7,567 nucleotides of DNA, from the NCBI GenBank assembly GCA_021797025.1, contig JAKAAK010000153.1, positions 1 through 7,567 of the forward strand. Reading direction: 5' to 3'. The notes below the pieces were generated by a model. The model ran no database searches. It saw only the letters and a program-made list of their open reading frames with translations, and was not told where the DNA came from. Within the stretch, counting starts at the first letter, position 1. Every line of letters starts with the position of its first letter. Below are positions 5,698-7,567 of this stretch, piece after piece. The position numbers and the translations under genes are program-made. Source of the stretch: Thermoplasmata archaeon. GTDB taxonomy: Archaea; Thermoplasmatota; Thermoplasmata; Thermoplasmatales; Thermoplasmataceae.

Positions 5698-6027
5698 TCA
5701 ATAACCGACTATTATACCAGCTACAGTTATAAGTATTTCCCATGTTACCGGTGCTGAAGCAAGTGTAAGAAGAATTGTAGCTATAGCACTATCTGAAAGA
5801 ATACCAGAGGCTAAAATTGCACCGGCAGCATCTGCTATTGCATCGGCGTCAAACAATTCCCCCAATCCATATTCTGTCAGGGTTTTTGCTAAAGTCTTAG
5901 CAAGAGAAGCAATAGATGGCTTTGCCCCAAAATGAGTCAATTCATAGTAAACTATGTCCCCCATATGGGCACCTGTTGCAGTAGATGCTTCTAAACTGCT
6001 TCCGAGCTGGTATTGAAAGCAAGGCAT
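5698..6027 (-). CDS. Leaderless precursor C (truncated copy)
   Basis: The 109-residue product (ATG 6027) begins MPCFQYQLGSSLEASTA, equivalent to the segment just after the membrane anchor of precursor D, and then carries the core motif GDIVYYELTHFGAKPS (23-38) and an Ala/Ile-rich C-terminus ending IIVGY. The whole leader and membrane segment present in A and D are absent, so ordinary export is not expected. It starts six bases after protease C stops, in the same frame: the codons after that TAA read D-A-M-P-C, aligning with N-A-I-P in precursor D, as if the leader had been deleted up to the protease stop. A second possible start, ATG 5964 with AGGTG at 5974-5970, would make the core alone (88 residues). 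It could be a broken gene, a silent donor cassette, or an intracellular or coupled product. Confidence 0.65.
   Translation of the reverse strand: MPCFQYQLGSSLEASTATGAHMGDIVYYELTHFGAKPSIASLAKTLAKTLTEYGLGELFDADAIADAAGAILASGILSDSAIATILLTLASAPVTWEILITVAGIIVGY
5960..6012 (-). repeat. 53-bp perfect repeat shared with precursor D (7333-7385)
   Basis: The 53 bases at 5960-6012 are identical to 7333-7385, including third codon positions; the match continues leftward with one mismatch for a few bases. They encode the YQLGSSLEASTATGAHM segment of precursors C and D. Flanking core sequence is strongly diverged, so the identity points to recent recombination or gene conversion rather than selection on the protein. 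Confidence 0.9.
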
Positions 6028-6033
6028 GGCATC

Positions 6034-7053
6034 TTATTTAAATCGTCTTATAATAATATGTGCTCTTTTTTCTATATTGTTGGATCTTATGCCGAGATAT
6101 TTTTCAAAAAATGTTTCATATTCCGGGTGCATATATTCCTGATAATCCGTAATCTTTCTCAATGCAGAGGTTAGATACTCTGCTCTTATATATTTTAAGG
6201 CGAAATAATCTGCCTTTTGTTGACCTGACTCGGTAATATAAATATCAACTTTTCTGCTGTACTTAATAAAAATAATAGAAATAATTAATCCATTGAAGAT
6301 AAAGATGTTAAAAATTAACCTATTCGTTCTTGATACGTCAAATAGATAATTTAAAGTTGCTGAAAAATACAACATTGATGACACTGAGAAAATTAATGAA
6401 AATACAATAAGGAAAGAAACAAGAATTGCAATGTAGTTTTTATGAAATATATGACCGATTTCATGGAGTAGTATTCCATCTTTCTCATTCTCATCAAGCA
6501 TATTGAATAACTTTACATCTATGTATATAGAATGTTTATTCATGAAATTTTTTGTAAATATTCCCCTAGAATTTTCATTTCCCCTGAATGTATATATTTG
6601 AATTTTCAAATTTTTTAAAATGTGTTCGAATCTTTTATTGTAAATAGCAGTTAATTCATCATTAAAGGTATAATCGCCTTCTGACCTTTTTCTGTACAAT
6701 TTCCAAGTATTAGATAATATTATTGAACATATATAGGGCATTGTAGATAAAATAATAAATATGAAGATAAGAATATATGATATATCTATAGATCTGAACA
6801 CATGTATTAGAAAAATAAAATATGGCACACCAAACATGTAATATACATATTTTATGGACAGGTTTCCCTGAAAATTTATATCTCTATTTTTGTATAACAT
6901 GAATGCTCCTAGCATAAAAAGTGCTAAGATAAAATTGATCATAAATGGAAATGCTGATATAATTTCGTCAAAAAGTGATAATGCAGAAATAAAAATAATT
7001 AATGTTGATATAAACGTATTTCTCTTTGTTGTCTTAATATTATTGTATGCCAT
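6034..7053 (-). CDS. Membrane M48-family metalloprotease C (HEIGH; third zinc ligand E to Q)
   Basis: A protein of 339 residues. Four hydrophobic stretches precede the catalytic domain (about 12-34, 36-54, 68-85 and 90-113), and two follow it (208-236 and 244-264). HEIGH is at 197-201 in GILLHEIGHIFH. The later signature reads SGQQKADYFAL: the position of the third zinc ligand (ExxAD) is Q278, with the nearest glutamate, E275, three residues earlier. The C-terminus is basic (KRAHIIIRRFK). It begins 14 nt after precursor D, with GGTAAT before ATG 7053, and ends six bases before precursor C in the same frame. It is likely the processing partner of precursor D; the altered ligand leaves open whether it binds zinc normally, uses E275, or acts in a non-catalytic way. 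Confidence 0.9.
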   Translation of the reverse strand: MAYNNIKTTKRNTFISTLIIFISALSLFDEIISAFPFMINFILALFMLGAFMLYKNRDINFQGNLSIKYVYYMFGVPYFIFLIHVFRSIDISYILIFIFIILSTMPYICSIILSNTWKLYRKRSEGDYTFNDELTAIYNKRFEHILKNLKIQIYTFRGNENSRGIFTKNFMNKHSIYIDVKLFNMLDENEKDGILLHEIGHIFHKNYIAILVSFLIVFSLIFSVSSMLYFSATLNYLFDVSRTNRLIFNIFIFNGLIISIIFIKYSRKVDIYITESGQQKADYFALKYIRAEYLTSALRKITDYQEYMHPEYETFFEKYLGIRSNNIEKRAHIIIRRFK

Positions 7054-7067
7054 GTATTACCGGTTAT

Positions 7068-7567
7068 TTAAGCGGCTATTATTCCCACTGCTAAGGCCTC
7101 AGCCACTCCGGGTGATACTAACGCAGTAGAATCTATTGCTACATCGACTACAGTTACGGACGTTCCATCCTCGAATAGTAACGTAACCACACTAATAGAG
7201 ATTGTAGTAATTTCTTGAGCGGTTAAAAGATAAGTCAAACCTAGATCGATCAATGCTCCTGCAATCATTTGACCAATGGCTTCTGCAGTGGGTATTGCCC
7301 CCCAATGGTATATTTCATAAGCAATTATGTCTCCCATATGGGCACCTGTTGCAGTAGATGCTTCTAAACTGCTTCCGAGCTGGTAAGGTATGGCATTATC
7401 CTCCAAAGCTACCACACCGTTGTATATTGGAACTCCCATTATTCCAAGCAGCATTGCTATTGCAAATATAGATATTATTGCTTTTACCCAGTTGTTCCTG
7501 TGTCTGTCAGTGTAAATCCTTCCCGTATCGCCGTTACGGTACTTCTCCATGGCAATCAATTCCTTAT
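7068..7567 (-). CDS. Secreted/membrane-anchored precursor D, 5' partial at window edge
   Basis: The frame is open to the right edge, so the true start lies outside; by comparison with precursor A about ten residues are missing. The visible part begins KELIAMEKYRNGDTGRIYTD, followed by the membrane segment NNWVKAIISIFAIAMLL, an Ala/Asn-containing region (VVALEDNAIPYQ), a small-residue linker (SSLEASTATGA), and the core starting GDIIAYEIYHWGAIPT. The core runs about 90 residues through EDGT and VAIDS, both shared with precursor A, to an aliphatic end GIIAA. No known family is recognised. It is followed by protease C 14 nt downstream. An internal ATG (7337-7335) behind AGGTG could initiate the core alone. 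Function is inferred to match precursor A. Confidence 0.8.
   Translation of the reverse strand, partial: KELIAMEKYRNGDTGRIYTDRHRNNWVKAIISIFAIAMLLGIMGVPIYNGVVALEDNAIPYQLGSSLEASTATGAHMGDIIAYEIYHWGAIPTAEAIGQMIAGALIDLGLTYLLTAQEITTISISVVTLLFEDGTSVTVVDVAIDSTALVSPGVAEALAVGIIAA
7333..7385 (-). repeat. 53-bp perfect repeat shared with precursor C (5960-6012)
   Basis: This is the partner of 5960-6012, identical over 53 bases. It lies between the leader and the core of precursor D and could serve as a homology anchor for exchanging core-coding segments between cassettes. Confidence 0.9.
7456..7567 (-). repeat. Leader-encoding repeat shared with 3820-3931
   Basis: This is the partner of 3820-3931 with about six mismatches in 112 bases by eye. 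It reaches the window edge, so the match probably extends further right. Confidence 0.85.

Noticed and set aside
5687..5743. N-terminal extension of protease B to position 5743
   Set aside because: It overlaps the coding end of precursor C, while a good AGGTG site lies six bases before ATG 5686 and the protein then begins with a normal basic-hydrophobic membrane start.

Overview
The window reads as chromosomal DNA of an acidophilic or thermophilic archaeon of the Thermoplasmata (Ferroplasma, Cuniculiplasma or Picrophilus-like). The reasons are AT-rich coding sequence, TATA boxes placed about 25-30 nt upstream of start codons (leaderless transcripts), GGTG-type ribosome-binding sites inside operons, and archaeal families: a DUF4143-type AAA+ ATPase, a DUF2283/DUF4258 pair, and a CCG-like protein. 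The genus is an inference; no tRNA, rRNA, CRISPR array or transposase was found.

Layout. 1-541 (minus) is the N-terminal part of a protein resembling the Fe-S CCG-domain (HdrB/GlpC-like) family but without cysteines in the visible part. 542-805 is a divergent promoter region carrying three TTAGTAAT operator-like sites spaced 31-32 bp apart. 806-2098 (plus) is a DUF4143-type ATPase. Everything from 2340 to the right edge is on the minus strand.

The main content of the minus-strand block is three repeats of a two-gene cassette: a small secreted or membrane-anchored precursor followed closely by a multi-pass membrane M48 metalloprotease (HEIGH motif). In transcription order they are precursor D (7567-7068, open at the window edge) -> protease C (7053-6034); precursor C (6027-5698, lacking its leader) -> protease B (5686-4856) -> a coupled 65-residue hydrophobic protein (4856-4659); and precursor A (3959-3423) -> protease A (3386-2340). 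A DUF2283 antitoxin-like gene (4601-4374), overlapped by ATGA with a frameshifted, shortened DUF4258 toxin-like gene (4377-4193), lies between the second and third cassettes.

Working model (inference). Each precursor has a nearly invariant N-terminal leader with one membrane segment and a divergent core of about 90 residues that begins with the motif GDI(I/V)xxE(I/L)xH(W/F)GxxP(T/S). The adjacent M48 protease would process or release that core. A conserved leader, a variable core, dedicated membrane proteases, a coupled small membrane protein and traces of recombination between cassettes would suit an archaeocin, signalling-peptide or contact-antagonism system. Unusual details are loss of the third zinc ligand in two of the three proteases, a (TAT)8 tract between the TATA box and start codon of precursor A, and a leaderless precursor that shares a perfect 53-bp stretch with precursor D.
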